Below are positions 1 to 6,288 of a stretch of 15,772 nt of DNA, piece by piece. A program made the position numbers and the translations under genes. The stretch is from Candidatus Melainabacteria bacterium (lineage in GTDB: Bacteria; Cyanobacteriota; Vampirovibrionia; Obscuribacterales; Obscuribacteraceae), in NCBI GenBank assembly GCA_003151275.1, contig PLXC01000152.1:1-15772 (forward strand), read 5' to 3'. Within the stretch, counting starts at the first letter, position 1, and each line of letters begins with the position of its first letter. The notes under the pieces were generated by a model that was not told where the DNA came from, did not search any database, and worked only from the letters and a program-made list of their open reading frames with translations.

Positions 1-25
1 CAAAAAACCAGATTTTATCTTTTCC
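1..25. repeat. Left terminal inverted repeat (25 bp)
   Basis: The first 25 bases are the exact reverse complement of the last 25 (15748-15772); the match breaks at base 26 (g against t). Each arm contains a short internal palindrome (AGAT-ttt-ATCT) and an A6/T6 run at the extreme end. Such ends fit half-sites of a telomere-resolvase palindrome, transposon ends, or an assembly broken at a palindrome. The bases just inside the two repeats do not form a direct duplication, so a simple insertion-sequence explanation is less likely. Confidence 0.9.
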
Positions 26-92
26 GCCCTTCTGACCATCTCAACTCTTGCTTAATCTCACTGATGACATTTTGTTCTACAGAAGCTAGTTT

Positions 93-527
93 CTAATCGC
101 TTGCTTGGCCAGTGATCCTTTGCCATTTAGCGGCTGATTCTTTTGCCGCAAAAAGATCTAACTCTTTCATTTTTTCTTCTTTTGCAGATTTATCCAACAC
201 CTTTTTTTCTGCTAGATGGCGCGTCATGTCTATTGCGTACGAAGTCACCAATCTGGCGTAGTGTCTCGCTTCGGCGCTCTCCCTAAATGCAGCACTTATC
301 ACTTGCCCCACCGCATTTAGTGACGCCTCAATCGTTATGTTCATGTCCTGCAACTGCTCTTTTATTTCTGCACTTAGCTCTGTTGGCTGTGCTTGAGCAC
401 CTTCTGCGTTCAATAGTTTCTCTCTGACAATGTCAGAGATGGTTTTATTTTGCTCTTGGGCTTGCCTTTTGTAGCTCTCCACAATCTCTTGTGGCAATCT
501 TACTGTTACTGTGCCGTATGCTGCCAT
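93..527 (-). CDS. Ribbon-helix-helix accessory protein, last gene of the mob operon
   Basis: This 144-residue protein begins with a ribbon-helix-helix pattern: a short beta strand (TVTVRLP, residues 6-12) followed by two helices ending near SDIVREKLL. CopG/MobC/RelB-type DNA-binding proteins look like this. The remainder is predicted helical, hydrophilic and lysine/glutamate rich, with an amphipathic stretch near residues 65-105 that could oligomerise. The ATG follows an AGGAAG Shine-Dalgarno site, and only 7 bases separate it from the relaxase stop codon, so it is very probably co-transcribed with the relaxase. By context it is a relaxosome accessory protein or a repressor of the mob operon. 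An antitoxin role is less likely because no toxin gene is adjacent. The RHH call is fairly secure; the role is inferred. Confidence 0.75.
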   Translation of the reverse strand: MAAYGTVTVRLPQEIVESYKRQAQEQNKTISDIVREKLLNAEGAQAQPTELSAEIKEQLQDMNITIEASLNAVGQVISAAFRESAEARHYARLVTSYAIDMTRHLAEKKVLDKSAKEEKMKELDLFAAKESAAKWQRITGQASD

Positions 528-534
528 CTACTTC

Positions 535-1803
535 CTACCTTTCGCCTCGGGCGAACAGATCTTCTCCTCGATCGCGATCGTCATCTTCTCGATCGTCAGG
601 CTTCATGTCTTCCATTACCTGCCTGTCGTTTTCAAACGACTTCCACGAATCATCGCTGCCCAGAGCTGGTTCCTTAACCGGCTCCAGCTCTATTTCTGGT
701 TCTAACTGTCGCTCTGTTTCTGATTTGCCAAAAATCAGCGTGTCCAGCTCTGTCTCTTTGTCTCTTCCCTCAACTGCCGGGAAAAGGTCGTCTACTCTAT
801 CTTTGTCTCCAACCTCTGACTCTTTTAAAACTGTGTCGATAAGATCTCTATCTTCCCGTTCGTCTCTTGTCAGTCCGTCGGCTAGCCGATCTATGTCTAC
901 TGAAGAAGTGTCGCGTTGCCTGCCACCGCGATTCTCTTTAGCGAAATTGTTCAACCATTCTAGTTCTCGCTCGGCTTCCTGCGCTAACTCTGGGTCTTCC
1001 TTCGCTAAATCTTTCCAGCGCTCTCGTGCTTCCCTAGTCGTGTGATCCGTGTGGAAATCTTCTAACCGCCCAGCTGACTCTCGTTGAAACTGTTGGTATG
1101 ACTTCGGCCGTCCATAGCTTTGCTCTCGATCGAAAATCTTGTGCAAGTCCTTATCAAACTGTTCCCACTCGCGCGTGTCGCGCTCGGCGTCTCGCCCTGT
1201 TCGCTTATAATCTTTGTCATCGCCGCCATACATCAGGCGCTCGTACTCTTTGTCACCTGTGCCACGTCTGTATTCCAGGTCAATTTCTCGCACCTTGTCT
1301 TTTAACAAGTTTTCCAGCTCTCTGTCCAAGTACCGCTCCAGCTGGTGCTCTCGCTCTAAGTAATTGTTGCCCCATTGCCTCAGGTTCTTCGAGTCACTGA
1401 GGTCTAGCCATACTCGCCCGCCCTCCAGGTCTTTGCCCATGATCACAAGATGTATGTGCGGGTGCTCTGTGTTTCGATGTCCGATGCCGTACCAGTCTAA
1501 TGGTCGCCCTTTCTCTCGCTCTAACAGATCCATCATCTCCCGCGTGTAGTCCTTCAGGTCTGCGCTTTGCACTCCTGGCGATAACATGATCTTGTGCATC
1601 AATACGCCGTTTCGTTCTTGCTCTAATAGCCTTTCTTTTATGTCCAGTCCTAGCACTTGCTCTTTGTCACGGTTGAAAAACTCCCGTGGACCCTTGCCTC
1701 GGTCCGCTCCTTCTCTGTACTGGATGTAATTTATGTGAGCTCGCGCTCTGCCGATTCCCTTGCTGCCCTTTATAAAGCTGTGCTTCACCACTGCCTTTAG
1801 CAT
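535..1803 (-). CDS. Mobilization relaxase, VirD2/RlxS-like (MOB-P type)
   Basis: This 422-residue protein would nick one strand at oriT through a tyrosine and lead that strand into a recipient cell. The N-terminal half matches the relaxase fold. Residues 22-32 (AHINYIQYREG) probably carry the nucleophilic tyrosine (Tyr26, possibly Tyr29). Residues 74-118 follow the family pattern LSP...YTREMMDLLE...LDW...H.NTEHPHIH, in which His109, His116 and His118 form the metal-binding HUH-like triad. The C-terminal half (from about residue 150) is extremely charged (Asp, Glu, Arg, Lys) with no helicase or primase motif. The protein is shorter than many MOB-P relaxases and must rely on another element's coupling protein and type IV secretion system. 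The start lies 2 bases after the upstream gene's stop, giving a tightly packed operon. Confidence 0.88.
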   Translation of the reverse strand: MLKAVVKHSFIKGSKGIGRARAHINYIQYREGADRGKGPREFFNRDKEQVLGLDIKERLLEQERNGVLMHKIMLSPGVQSADLKDYTREMMDLLEREKGRPLDWYGIGHRNTEHPHIHLVIMGKDLEGGRVWLDLSDSKNLRQWGNNYLEREHQLERYLDRELENLLKDKVREIDLEYRRGTGDKEYERLMYGGDDKDYKRTGRDAERDTREWEQFDKDLHKIFDREQSYGRPKSYQQFQRESAGRLEDFHTDHTTREARERWKDLAKEDPELAQEAERELEWLNNFAKENRGGRQRDTSSVDIDRLADGLTRDEREDRDLIDTVLKESEVGDKDRVDDLFPAVEGRDKETELDTLIFGKSETERQLEPEIELEPVKEPALGSDDSWKSFENDRQVMEDMKPDDREDDDRDRGEDLFARGER

Positions 1804-1805
1804 CT

Positions 1806-2240
1806 CTACTTACCTGATGACACTCTCAATTCTTCTTCGTCTTTATTTAGCTTCTCTCTCATCCGGCGCACTCCGGCCACATAGCATTCTTTGAAAAGCT
1901 CGCGCCTGATCTCTTTGTCCGACCGTATCCAAAACAAGTGGTCAAGCTTGTAGACACCAATTCCTAGTTTGACCAGGAGCCCGGCTATCCGGTCTTCCAT
2001 TTTCTTCAGTCGCTTGTCTAATACGCTGTCTTCAGGCTCTTTCCGTTGCTTCTCGTTGTTGGCGACATAAAACTGGATCGCCCTCCTTACCATCTCAGAG
2101 CGCGTCTTGCCTTCCGATCGGCAGATCTGATCGAACTCGATGAAGTCCTGAGGCGCAAGCCTCGTCTCTAAACGCGGTGTCCGTCTCGCTGTCTTTTTCT
2201 TTTCCATTTTCTGCCCAACTTTTACTTCTCCCTCTATCAT
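1806..2240 (-). CDS. MobC-like ribbon-helix-helix relaxosome protein
   Basis: This 144-residue basic protein has an RHH segment (RLETRLAPQDFIEFDQICR then GKTRSEMVRRAIQFYV, about residues 23-59). A charged helical region and a conserved-looking C-terminal half follow, with Trp/Arg-rich KLDHLFWIRSDKEIRRELF. First position in the operon, immediately before the relaxase, is the classic place for a MobC-type protein that binds oriT and helps the relaxase to nick. The annotated ATG has no clear Shine-Dalgarno site. Met12 (start at 2207) is an alternative that would still keep the RHH domain intact. The 29-bp palindrome at 2276-2304 lies only 36 bases upstream and is a likely binding site. Confidence 0.75.
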   Translation of the reverse strand: MIEGEVKVGQKMEKKKTARRTPRLETRLAPQDFIEFDQICRSEGKTRSEMVRRAIQFYVANNEKQRKEPEDSVLDKRLKKMEDRIAGLLVKLGIGVYKLDHLFWIRSDKEIRRELFKECYVAGVRRMREKLNKDEEELRVSSGK

Positions 2241-2275
2241 TACACAATATGAATTTCAAGGGTTGTATGGGCTAA

Positions 2276-2304
2276 ATGGGCATGCTCAAATTGAGCATGC
2301 CCAT
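2276..2304. promoter_or_regulatory. Perfect inverted repeat upstream of mob operon; oriT/operator candidate
   Basis: Left arm 2276-2289 (ATGGGCATGCTCAA), one spacer base (2290) and right arm 2291-2304 form a perfect 14-bp-arm palindrome. It lies 36 bp upstream of the first mob gene. MobC-like RHH proteins bind inverted repeats next to nic, and RHH proteins also repress their own operons, so either function fits. I cannot locate a nic site. Confidence 0.6.
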
Positions 2305-2586
2305 ATCGTACACGCTAACCTGGCTTGCTTTTTGTCTTATACGCCCAGCGTATTTCATCCTGCCTTACGTTGCTTCGCACGGCACGCGAGCGGCGTCGCT
2401 TCCAACCCTCTCTGGATCGGAAACATATGTATCAGGTTGCCGCTTTGCCTTCGCGCATTTACGCTTACATCAAAATATATCAACTGCGTAAACGCTAACT
2501 CTGCCAGGCTAAGCCGCGGTTCACTTCGTTCACCGGAGGCACCATAGATGGTGCTAATTAGACTACAGCAAATTGCAAACTCAGTA
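2305..2586. other. Intergenic region with several short inverted repeats (3' of rep, 5' of mob)
   Basis: No credible gene is seen here; an apparent minus-strand frame over 2355-2642 runs into the rep 3' end and has no ribosome-binding site. The stretch holds ATACGC-cca-GCGTAT (2339-2353), a 10-bp inverted repeat with one mismatch around an AT-rich centre (2455-2464 and 2486-2495), and GCACCAT-ag-ATGGTGC (2539-2554). The repeats suggest a functional site, either the rest of oriT or an origin. No iteron series is evident. Confidence 0.4.
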
Positions 2587-4611
2587 CTAGAGCCCGTGTA
2601 CAAAAGGTGGGGCGCGAGCGCCTTTCTTACATGAAATCCCAAAATGCTTATTTACCCAACGTCTATGCCTACTATCAACCTGTAAATTACTCGAAAAACA
2701 GACAATTGAATTCTTGCTATTGCTAGCTAATAGACCTTTTACGCCAACTGCTCCAGGCAATAAGTTGACAGGGAGATCAACACCAGTCTCGCTGATCAAC
2801 CCCATCAGGCTGGAAATTATCCCACATCCCAAGAGCCCAATTTGACCATCTGAAAGTTGACGAGGAAATATCGTAGAGCTATAACCCCGTCTGCCAGGCA
2901 TTATCTCAAAGTAGCCTTGCCTAATGCAGCTAAGTTCTAAGCCCCCCGCAGCGTTTGCCGTTCTGCCTAAATACCAGCGAACTAGGGACCCGGTGTCAAT
3001 TGGAGTGAGCGGTAAATGGGGGGGACCCAGCGGAGGCTTTGCGCAGCTGGGGGGGTCACCGTTTAAGGAGCGAACGGAAATTGACACTGGGAGTTCGCTG
3101 GTAGGCTCATCGCCAGGCAGAAGAAAGGGGGGCGTTAAAACAATAGGTGCTAACTCCAAGCGTTCTTGTTCTTCGCTCTTCTCAAGATCCCCTGAGTCTC
3201 CAAGATTTACAGAGCTGAAATTTTCTCTTTTTGCTTCACTTGAACCAGGAAGAAGAACCAACGCCCCCCGCCCCCCCGAGTTATATTCGCCTGATCCTAT
3301 TGCCAAGAGTCGCCACAGGTCCCCGTGCTTTTTCAGTGTGTTTGGCGAACACCCGGTTAGCTTCTCCAATGTCGATCGACTAATTTGCCGGCCTTCAGTG
3401 ACGCAGTCAGAAACTGCTTGCTGGATTTTATTTCGGGCCGTCTCTCTGCTTCTCTCATTTGCCTTCTGGAATTCTTCAACTGTGAATATCCGTCCTGTCT
3501 TACGATAGATAGCCAGGAAGCGTTTTAAGAGGCGTCCTGTTAGTCGGTATGGTTCGTACTCCTGCTCTTGCAGATCTCCGCGCCACAGCACCGCCCTCTT
3601 TATTTGCTCACGGATTATTTCCCATTTGTTTTGATTGATATGTCTGCAGTAGCCGTTGTGTTTTTTCTCTAGCCACTCCTCGATCAACCTTGCTCTGTAT
3701 TCATCGTTGAAAGTTCCAGGGATAGCCGTGACGCCTTGATCAGGGTCGCCGTACCAGAGGTAATGACCGACAAACATGACTGCGTCATGTCGCTGCCCTT
3801 TAGCTAGAAGCCCATGCTGCCACAGTTCTCGCCCTCGCTCCCAATTCTCTTGGATCTTGCCGCCTGCAAATAGCCCCTCCAACCCGCTTATGTTCAGCCG
3901 TTCTTGCTGCGCCTGGGCAACTCCGCCGGCACTCACACTAATCATCTCTAACTCAGTATCGATCAGCCTCTTGCTTGTTAGCCAATCTCGGGCATTTTTC
4001 CTTAGATCGTTCAAAAATAGTTCTAGCGCTTGCTCTGTGCTTATTTCTTCTCGCCGCAATTTGATAGCGCCCTGATCATCTAGCCAGGCAAAGCCAGTTT
4101 GCAAAGGCAACCTCAGCGCCTGACCACTCGGAAATACCTCCAACTGCCCGCACCTAATGTCATAGCCTTTTGTCTTCAGCCAGTCTTTTAGCGTCTTTTC
4201 AACATCTTTGCTGTTCATCCAATCAACGAACGGTATATACAAATGCCATCCAGTAGATTCACTGCTTTGATAAAGGGTGGCTGCCAACCTGATCTCAACC
4301 AGGACTTTTTGCAGCTGCTCGAGTTCCTGAATGTTGTGATACTTACTGTTCTTGTCTATGTCCAGGACCGCAAAGCGTGTTTGCTCAGCCCAGCGCAGCC
4401 CCCAGAGGTTCGTCTCTTTATCAGCTATGGCACCATAGATAGTTTTGTCTTCAATCGGCCAGTGCTTGCTTACCGTCGTCCAACTCTGGCAGCCAGGCGG
4501 GCGCAATATCCCCTGGATACGATTCGGATATAGCGACAAGAATTCTTGCCGCTGATCTTGATTAATTTGGCCGCTTACTGCGGCTTGTTGAAATGCTAAA
4601 GCCCCGGTCAC
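2587..4611 (-). CDS. Plasmid replication protein with archaeo-eukaryotic-primase-like domain
   Basis: This 674-residue protein shows the three signature elements of the archaeo-eukaryotic primase fold. They are an acidic AVLDIDK motif (Asp84 and Asp86), a small-x-His segment STGWHLYIPF (His123), and a following QALRLPLQTG segment with a basic residue (Arg167). A helix-turn-helix-like region follows near residues 405-435 (ISRSTLEKLTGCSPNTLKKHG), as in plasmid Rep proteins that bind their origin. No Walker A helicase motif is visible. Residues 490-545 are an unusual proline-rich linker encoded by a large palindrome, and the last ~75 residues are of unknown function. The start is GTG, preceded by AAGGCAGG. 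The gene faces away from the regulated divergent region, as expected for a copy-controlled rep gene. Assignment to a named Rep family is not possible by eye. Confidence 0.78.
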   Translation of the reverse strand: MTGALAFQQAAVSGQINQDQRQEFLSLYPNRIQGILRPPGCQSWTTVSKHWPIEDKTIYGAIADKETNLWGLRWAEQTRFAVLDIDKNSKYHNIQELEQLQKVLVEIRLAATLYQSSESTGWHLYIPFVDWMNSKDVEKTLKDWLKTKGYDIRCGQLEVFPSGQALRLPLQTGFAWLDDQGAIKLRREEISTEQALELFLNDLRKNARDWLTSKRLIDTELEMISVSAGGVAQAQQERLNISGLEGLFAGGKIQENWERGRELWQHGLLAKGQRHDAVMFVGHYLWYGDPDQGVTAIPGTFNDEYRARLIEEWLEKKHNGYCRHINQNKWEIIREQIKRAVLWRGDLQEQEYEPYRLTGRLLKRFLAIYRKTGRIFTVEEFQKANERSRETARNKIQQAVSDCVTEGRQISRSTLEKLTGCSPNTLKKHGDLWRLLAIGSGEYNSGGRGALVLLPGSSEAKRENFSSVNLGDSGDLEKSEEQERLELAPIVLTPPFLLPGDEPTSELPVSISVRSLNGDPPSCAKPPLGPPHLPLTPIDTGSLVRWYLGRTANAAGGLELSCIRQGYFEIMPGRRGYSSTIFPRQLSDGQIGLLGCGIISSLMGLISETGVDLPVNLLPGAVGVKGLLASNSKNSIVCFSSNLQVDSRHRRWVNKHFGISCKKGARAPPFVHGL
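2972..3103. repeat. Nested inverted repeat embedded in the rep coding sequence
   Basis: Outer arms are 2972-3001 and 3079-3103. A 12-bp block (TACCAGCGAACT) and a 9-bp block (GTGTCAATT) match exactly; the short stretches between these blocks differ in length (9 bases on the left, 4 on the right). Inside lie two G7 runs (3017-3023 and 3051-3057) and a CCCAGC/GCTGGG stem. In the minus-strand gene it encodes the proline-rich linker SELPVS...TPIDTGSLVRW. It may be an in-frame palindromic insertion or a functional origin site. Confidence 0.7.
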
Positions 4612-4623
4612 TGCCTGCCTTAT

Positions 4624-4641
4624 GCACGTAAAAAGACGTGC
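4624..4641. promoter_or_regulatory. Small stem-loop in the rep leader
   Basis: GCACGT and ACGTGC flank a 6-base A-rich loop, 13 bp upstream of the GTG start of rep. In the rep mRNA this hairpin sits next to the ribosome-binding site and could modulate translation. Confidence 0.4.
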
Positions 4642-4670
4642 TTGACGGTGCCGGATTTATGCCCTATTCT
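4642..4670 (+). promoter_or_regulatory. Putative sigma70-type promoter, plus strand, divergent from rep
   Basis: TTGACG (4642-4647), a 17-bp spacer and TATTCT (4665-4670) form a good -35/-10 pair. A perfect TATAAT at 4698-4703 could be a second -10, though its -35 is poor. Transcription from either runs into the small terminator at 4741-4767 and so would give a short RNA of roughly 60-90 nt. The assignment is by pattern only. Confidence 0.5.
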
Positions 4671-4676
4671 GATTGC

Positions 4677-4767
4677 ATCGAGCCCGGTCAAGCTCTCTAT
4701 AATCTGAACGGAAAATCCGGTCTATATAACTCCTGAAAGCATCGCCTCTGGCGGTGTTTTTGTTTTT
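4677..4767 (+). ncRNA. Candidate countertranscribed RNA upstream of rep
   Basis: Between the plus-strand promoter and the terminator lie small hairpins (GAGC...GCTC at 4680-4695; CGGA-aaa-TCCG at 4709-4719) and no reading frame of note. If rep mRNA starts from the minus-strand promoter near 4823-4851, this RNA would be complementary to its leader, the arrangement used by many plasmids to limit Rep synthesis. If rep starts instead from TTGACC at 4686-4691 (minus strand), the overlap largely disappears. The 5' end is inferred. Confidence 0.4.
4741..4767 (+). terminator. Short intrinsic terminator
   Basis: The stem ATCGCC-tct-GGCGGT (4741-4755) is followed by GTTTTTGTTTTT (4756-4767). The stem is only 6 bp and includes one wobble pair, but the U-rich tail is good. 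It would end the short plus-strand RNA that starts near 4677 or 4710. Confidence 0.5.
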
Positions 4768-4822
4768 GGCGGTCTATTCCTTTGCCCCAAATACGGTGGC
4801 AGGCACAAATATTCAGTGTTAA

Positions 4823-4851
4823 ATGTTACGCCTGATCGTTTTTTCGATCAA
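4823..4851 (-). promoter_or_regulatory. Putative rep promoter with overlapping hairpin
   Basis: On the minus strand TTGATC (4846-4851), a 17-bp spacer and TAACAT (4823-4828) form a plausible promoter giving a leader of about 200 nt for rep. The spacer and -35 lie inside an inverted repeat (4829-4855, CGCCTGATCG against CGATCAAGGCG, T6 loop) that could be an operator. An alternative rep promoter is TTGACC at 4686-4691. Confidence 0.4.
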
Positions 4852-4865
4852 GGCGCGCCAACAAC

Positions 4866-4904
4866 CCCCGTAAGGCATACGGGGCTTATATCTTGTCGAT
4901 ATAG
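4866..4904 (+). promoter_or_regulatory. Two tandem hairpins upstream of the HTH operon
   Basis: CCCCGTA-aggca-TACGGGG is followed closely by TATATC-ttgtc-GATATA. Neither has a T run directly after it, so they look like operators or DNA structures of the divergent control region rather than terminators. Confidence 0.4.
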
Positions 4905-4909
4905 ACGCC

Positions 4910-4939
4910 TTTACAGGTGGTGCCCTTTGGTTACATAAT
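4910..4939 (+). promoter_or_regulatory. Putative promoter of the 4969-5906 operon
   Basis: TTTACA (4910-4915), an 18-bp spacer and CATAAT (4934-4939) would start transcription near 4946, leaving a leader of about 23 nt before the GGAG-ATG start signal at 4960-4971. Confidence 0.45.
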
Positions 4940-4968
4940 GCTCAGGGTAATTGTGAACTGGAGTGAAA

Positions 4969-5610
4969 ATGGGCGATCCGTTGCCAGAAGTCAAAATTGA
5001 TTCGGTTTCAATTGAGGGGCTTGAGGATGTGTTTATACAGGACAGTCCAACTGATTCTAGTCCCGAGTTTCCCAAGGTCCAGGACCAAACCGAGGACAGG
5101 ACCAGTTCGGTCCAGGAAAGTCCTCAGTCTCTAGTTCATCCTATTTCTGTAGAAGAAGCAGCAAAGCTCTTAAAAATTTCAACAAACGCCGTTTGTAAGC
5201 GCCTAAGAAAAGGCAGTTTGGTTGGAAAAAAAACCCAAGGAAAATTCAAAGATGAATGGCTAGTGGAAGGAGCCGGTCTTATTGAAATTCTCAATGTGGA
5301 GGTGTTCAGCTCAGGAGAGGACAGTCCACAGAAAATTCCAGCCGTGGAGAGCAAAGTCCAGGACCAAACCGAGGGCAGCACCAGTTCAGTCCAGGAAAGT
5401 CCTCATCAGGCAACTTTCCTTCTTGTTGAGCTGGTAGAAAAACAAGCTGCCAAACTAGAAGCAGCAGCGGGTCAAATAGGATACCTGCAAGCACAATTGG
5501 CATCGCAAAAAGAATCGTTAGAAGCCAAAGAGATGCAGATTAAATTGTTGACTGACAAGCAGCATATGACTGGCTGGTGGGCTCATTTTTGCTCCTGGTT
5601 CAAAGCATGA
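4969..5610 (+). CDS. HTH plus coiled-coil plasmid maintenance/regulatory protein
   Basis: This 213-residue protein has three parts. An acidic N-terminal third is followed by a helix-turn-helix domain (VEEAAKLLKISTNAVCKRLRKGSLVG, about residues 63-90) of the MerR/excisionase-like type. A C-terminal coiled coil then runs through residues ~155-198 and ends in an aromatic tail (TGWWAHFCSWFKA). This order resembles KfrA-type and DUF536-type plasmid proteins next to rep genes, which help stability or repress transcription. The HTH is bracketed by two near-identical copies of KVQDQTE..TSSVQESP. ATG 4969 is chosen over GTG 4963 because GGAG sits 5 bases before it. The gene is transcribed divergently from rep and overlaps the next gene by 4 bases. 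DNA binding is well supported; the exact role is inferred. Confidence 0.72.
   Translation: MGDPLPEVKIDSVSIEGLEDVFIQDSPTDSSPEFPKVQDQTEDRTSSVQESPQSLVHPISVEEAAKLLKISTNAVCKRLRKGSLVGKKTQGKFKDEWLVEGAGLIEILNVEVFSSGEDSPQKIPAVESKVQDQTEGSTSSVQESPHQATFLLVELVEKQAAKLEAAAGQIGYLQAQLASQKESLEAKEMQIKLLTDKQHMTGWWAHFCSWFKA
5074..5126 (+). repeat. 53-bp direct repeat, copy 1 (with 5353-5405)
   Basis: Positions 5074-5126 and 5353-5405 match at 49 of 53 bases. They encode KVQDQTEDRTSSVQESP and KVQDQTEGSTSSVQESP on either side of the HTH. The unit is rich in GGTCC/GGACC and AGGA/TCCT inverted pairs, so it could also fold or act as a binding site. Confidence 0.85.
5353..5405 (+). repeat. 53-bp direct repeat, copy 2 (with 5074-5126)
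   Basis: This is the second copy of the repeat, lying between the HTH and the coiled coil of the same gene. It differs from copy 1 at four positions. Confidence 0.85.
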
Positions 5611-5906
5611 GAAAAAAGAAGTATCCAGAAATTGATTCTCAGATAGATAACTTATTTGAGATCATGGTTGCACGTGCTCCCAGGCGTCCCAGTGCGCCGG
5701 TGCCGGTAGTACCAAACTACGAGCGTGTGATTCTGCAATTTGGCAAGTTGCGAAAACGCTGGAAACGGTGCGAGCCGATTCCTTGCGACACTCAGACGTT
5801 TGCGTCAGTTCTAAAAGAGCACGGTGTCTACATTTTTGCAGTTGAAAAAGGCTACATCGAGTGCCAGGCAGCGCAAGGCAGAATTGCTAAGGCTTTGGGC
5901 AGCTGA
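5607..5906 (+). CDS. Small basic protein of unknown function
   Basis: I do not recognise this 99-residue protein. It is strongly basic in the middle (YERVILQFGKLRKRWKRCEP) and has a proline-rich stretch (ARAPRRPSAPVPVVP). Its C-terminal half resembles a small compact domain (FASVLKEHGVYIFAVEKGYIECQAAQGRIAKAL) and could be a nucleic-acid-binding helper. ATG 5607 overlaps the upstream stop as ATGA, which suggests translational coupling. A longer frame from 5577 would overlap the previous gene by 34 bases and is less likely. Being coupled to an HTH/coiled-coil gene, it probably belongs to the same maintenance module. Confidence 0.65.
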   Translation: MRKKKYPEIDSQIDNLFEIMVARAPRRPSAPVPVVPNYERVILQFGKLRKRWKRCEPIPCDTQTFASVLKEHGVYIFAVEKGYIECQAAQGRIAKALGS

Positions 5907-6009
5907 TTGGTTATTGGTTAATTGATTCGCACGGATCAATCCGCCAGTTGAAGCAAGCGCAATTAAAGTGCGAAAAAGCTCTGAAAATTTGAAATTTGGA
6001 ATGATGTGC

Positions 6010-6015
6010 TAGCAT
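6010..6015 (+). promoter_or_regulatory. Extended -10 promoter of structured RNA copy A
   Basis: TGC-TAGCAT is an extended -10 (TG-n-TAGCAT). The same TG-n-TAGCAT occurs in copy B with the same upstream block (GAAATTT starting 19 bases earlier). No conserved -35 is seen, as is usual for extended -10 promoters. The expected start is near 6021-6023. Confidence 0.55.
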
Positions 6016-6020
6016 CGGTG

Positions 6021-6186
6021 ATGGTCGGAGGGTGTGGTTAACGGCACCGAATACTCTGAAATTGCGACGCCCGAAGAGCAAGTATTGGATTGAGGGGCGG
6101 TGGGCATGTTTGTCTGCCGCTCCTTTTATTCTCAGCTGGCGAGCATAAAGGCACCGTATACGGTGCCTTTATGGGCAATTTTTTTT
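6021..6186 (+). ncRNA. Structured RNA, copy A, with its own terminator
   Basis: This roughly 166-nt RNA candidate begins just after the extended -10. Its first hairpin is CGGAG-GGTGT (6026-6035), loop GGTTAACG, GCACC (6044-6048), bulge, CTCTG (6054-6058). A conserved single-stranded GACGCCCGAAGA follows. The second hairpin is AGGGGCGG (6093-6100) with CCGCTCCT (6117-6124), enclosing a conserved 16-nt loop that contains GGGCATGTTTGTC. A 12-bp terminator stem (6144-6155 with 6162-6173) and T8 end it. Copy B near 7971-8136 differs by changes that keep these stems. GCCC in the linker could pair with GGGC in the second loop as a pseudoknot. No conserved reading frame is evident, and I recognise no known riboswitch, 6S or SRP RNA. 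It lies between a finished operon and a gene with its own promoter, so a free-standing small RNA is favoured over a 5' leader. Confidence 0.72.
6144..6186 (+). terminator. Intrinsic terminator of RNA copy A
   Basis: CATAAAGGCACC (6144-6155), a 6-base loop and GGTGCCTTTATG (6162-6173) form a perfect 12-bp stem. GGCAA and eight Ts (6179-6186) follow. It is the strongest terminator in the window along with its counterpart at 8093-8136. Confidence 0.85.
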
Positions 6187-6235
6187 GCTGGCTTACCTAG
6201 CTAAGTCCTGTCAATGTGATACGCAGAAATACGTA

Positions 6236-6263
6236 TTGATTGGGCGCACCTTTGATCTATAGT
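6236..6263 (+). promoter_or_regulatory. Promoter of the 6289 secreted-protein gene
   Basis: TTGATT (6236-6241), a 16-bp spacer and TATAGT (6258-6263) would start transcription about 18 bases before the ATG. A palindrome AATACGTATT (6228-6237) overlaps the -35 and could be an operator. Confidence 0.5.
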
Positions 6264-6288
6264 TGAAGTATGCTGTCGTGGAGGTTCA

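Noticed and set aside
491..1045. 184-residue plus-strand frame rich in Ser/Arg opposite the relaxase
   Set aside because: It is the antisense of the charged relaxase C-terminal half; the low-complexity Ser/Arg content is a mirror of its Asp/Glu/Arg codons.
2355..2642. 95-residue minus-strand frame overlapping the rep 3' end
   Set aside because: It crosses hairpins, has no start signal and overlaps rep in another frame.
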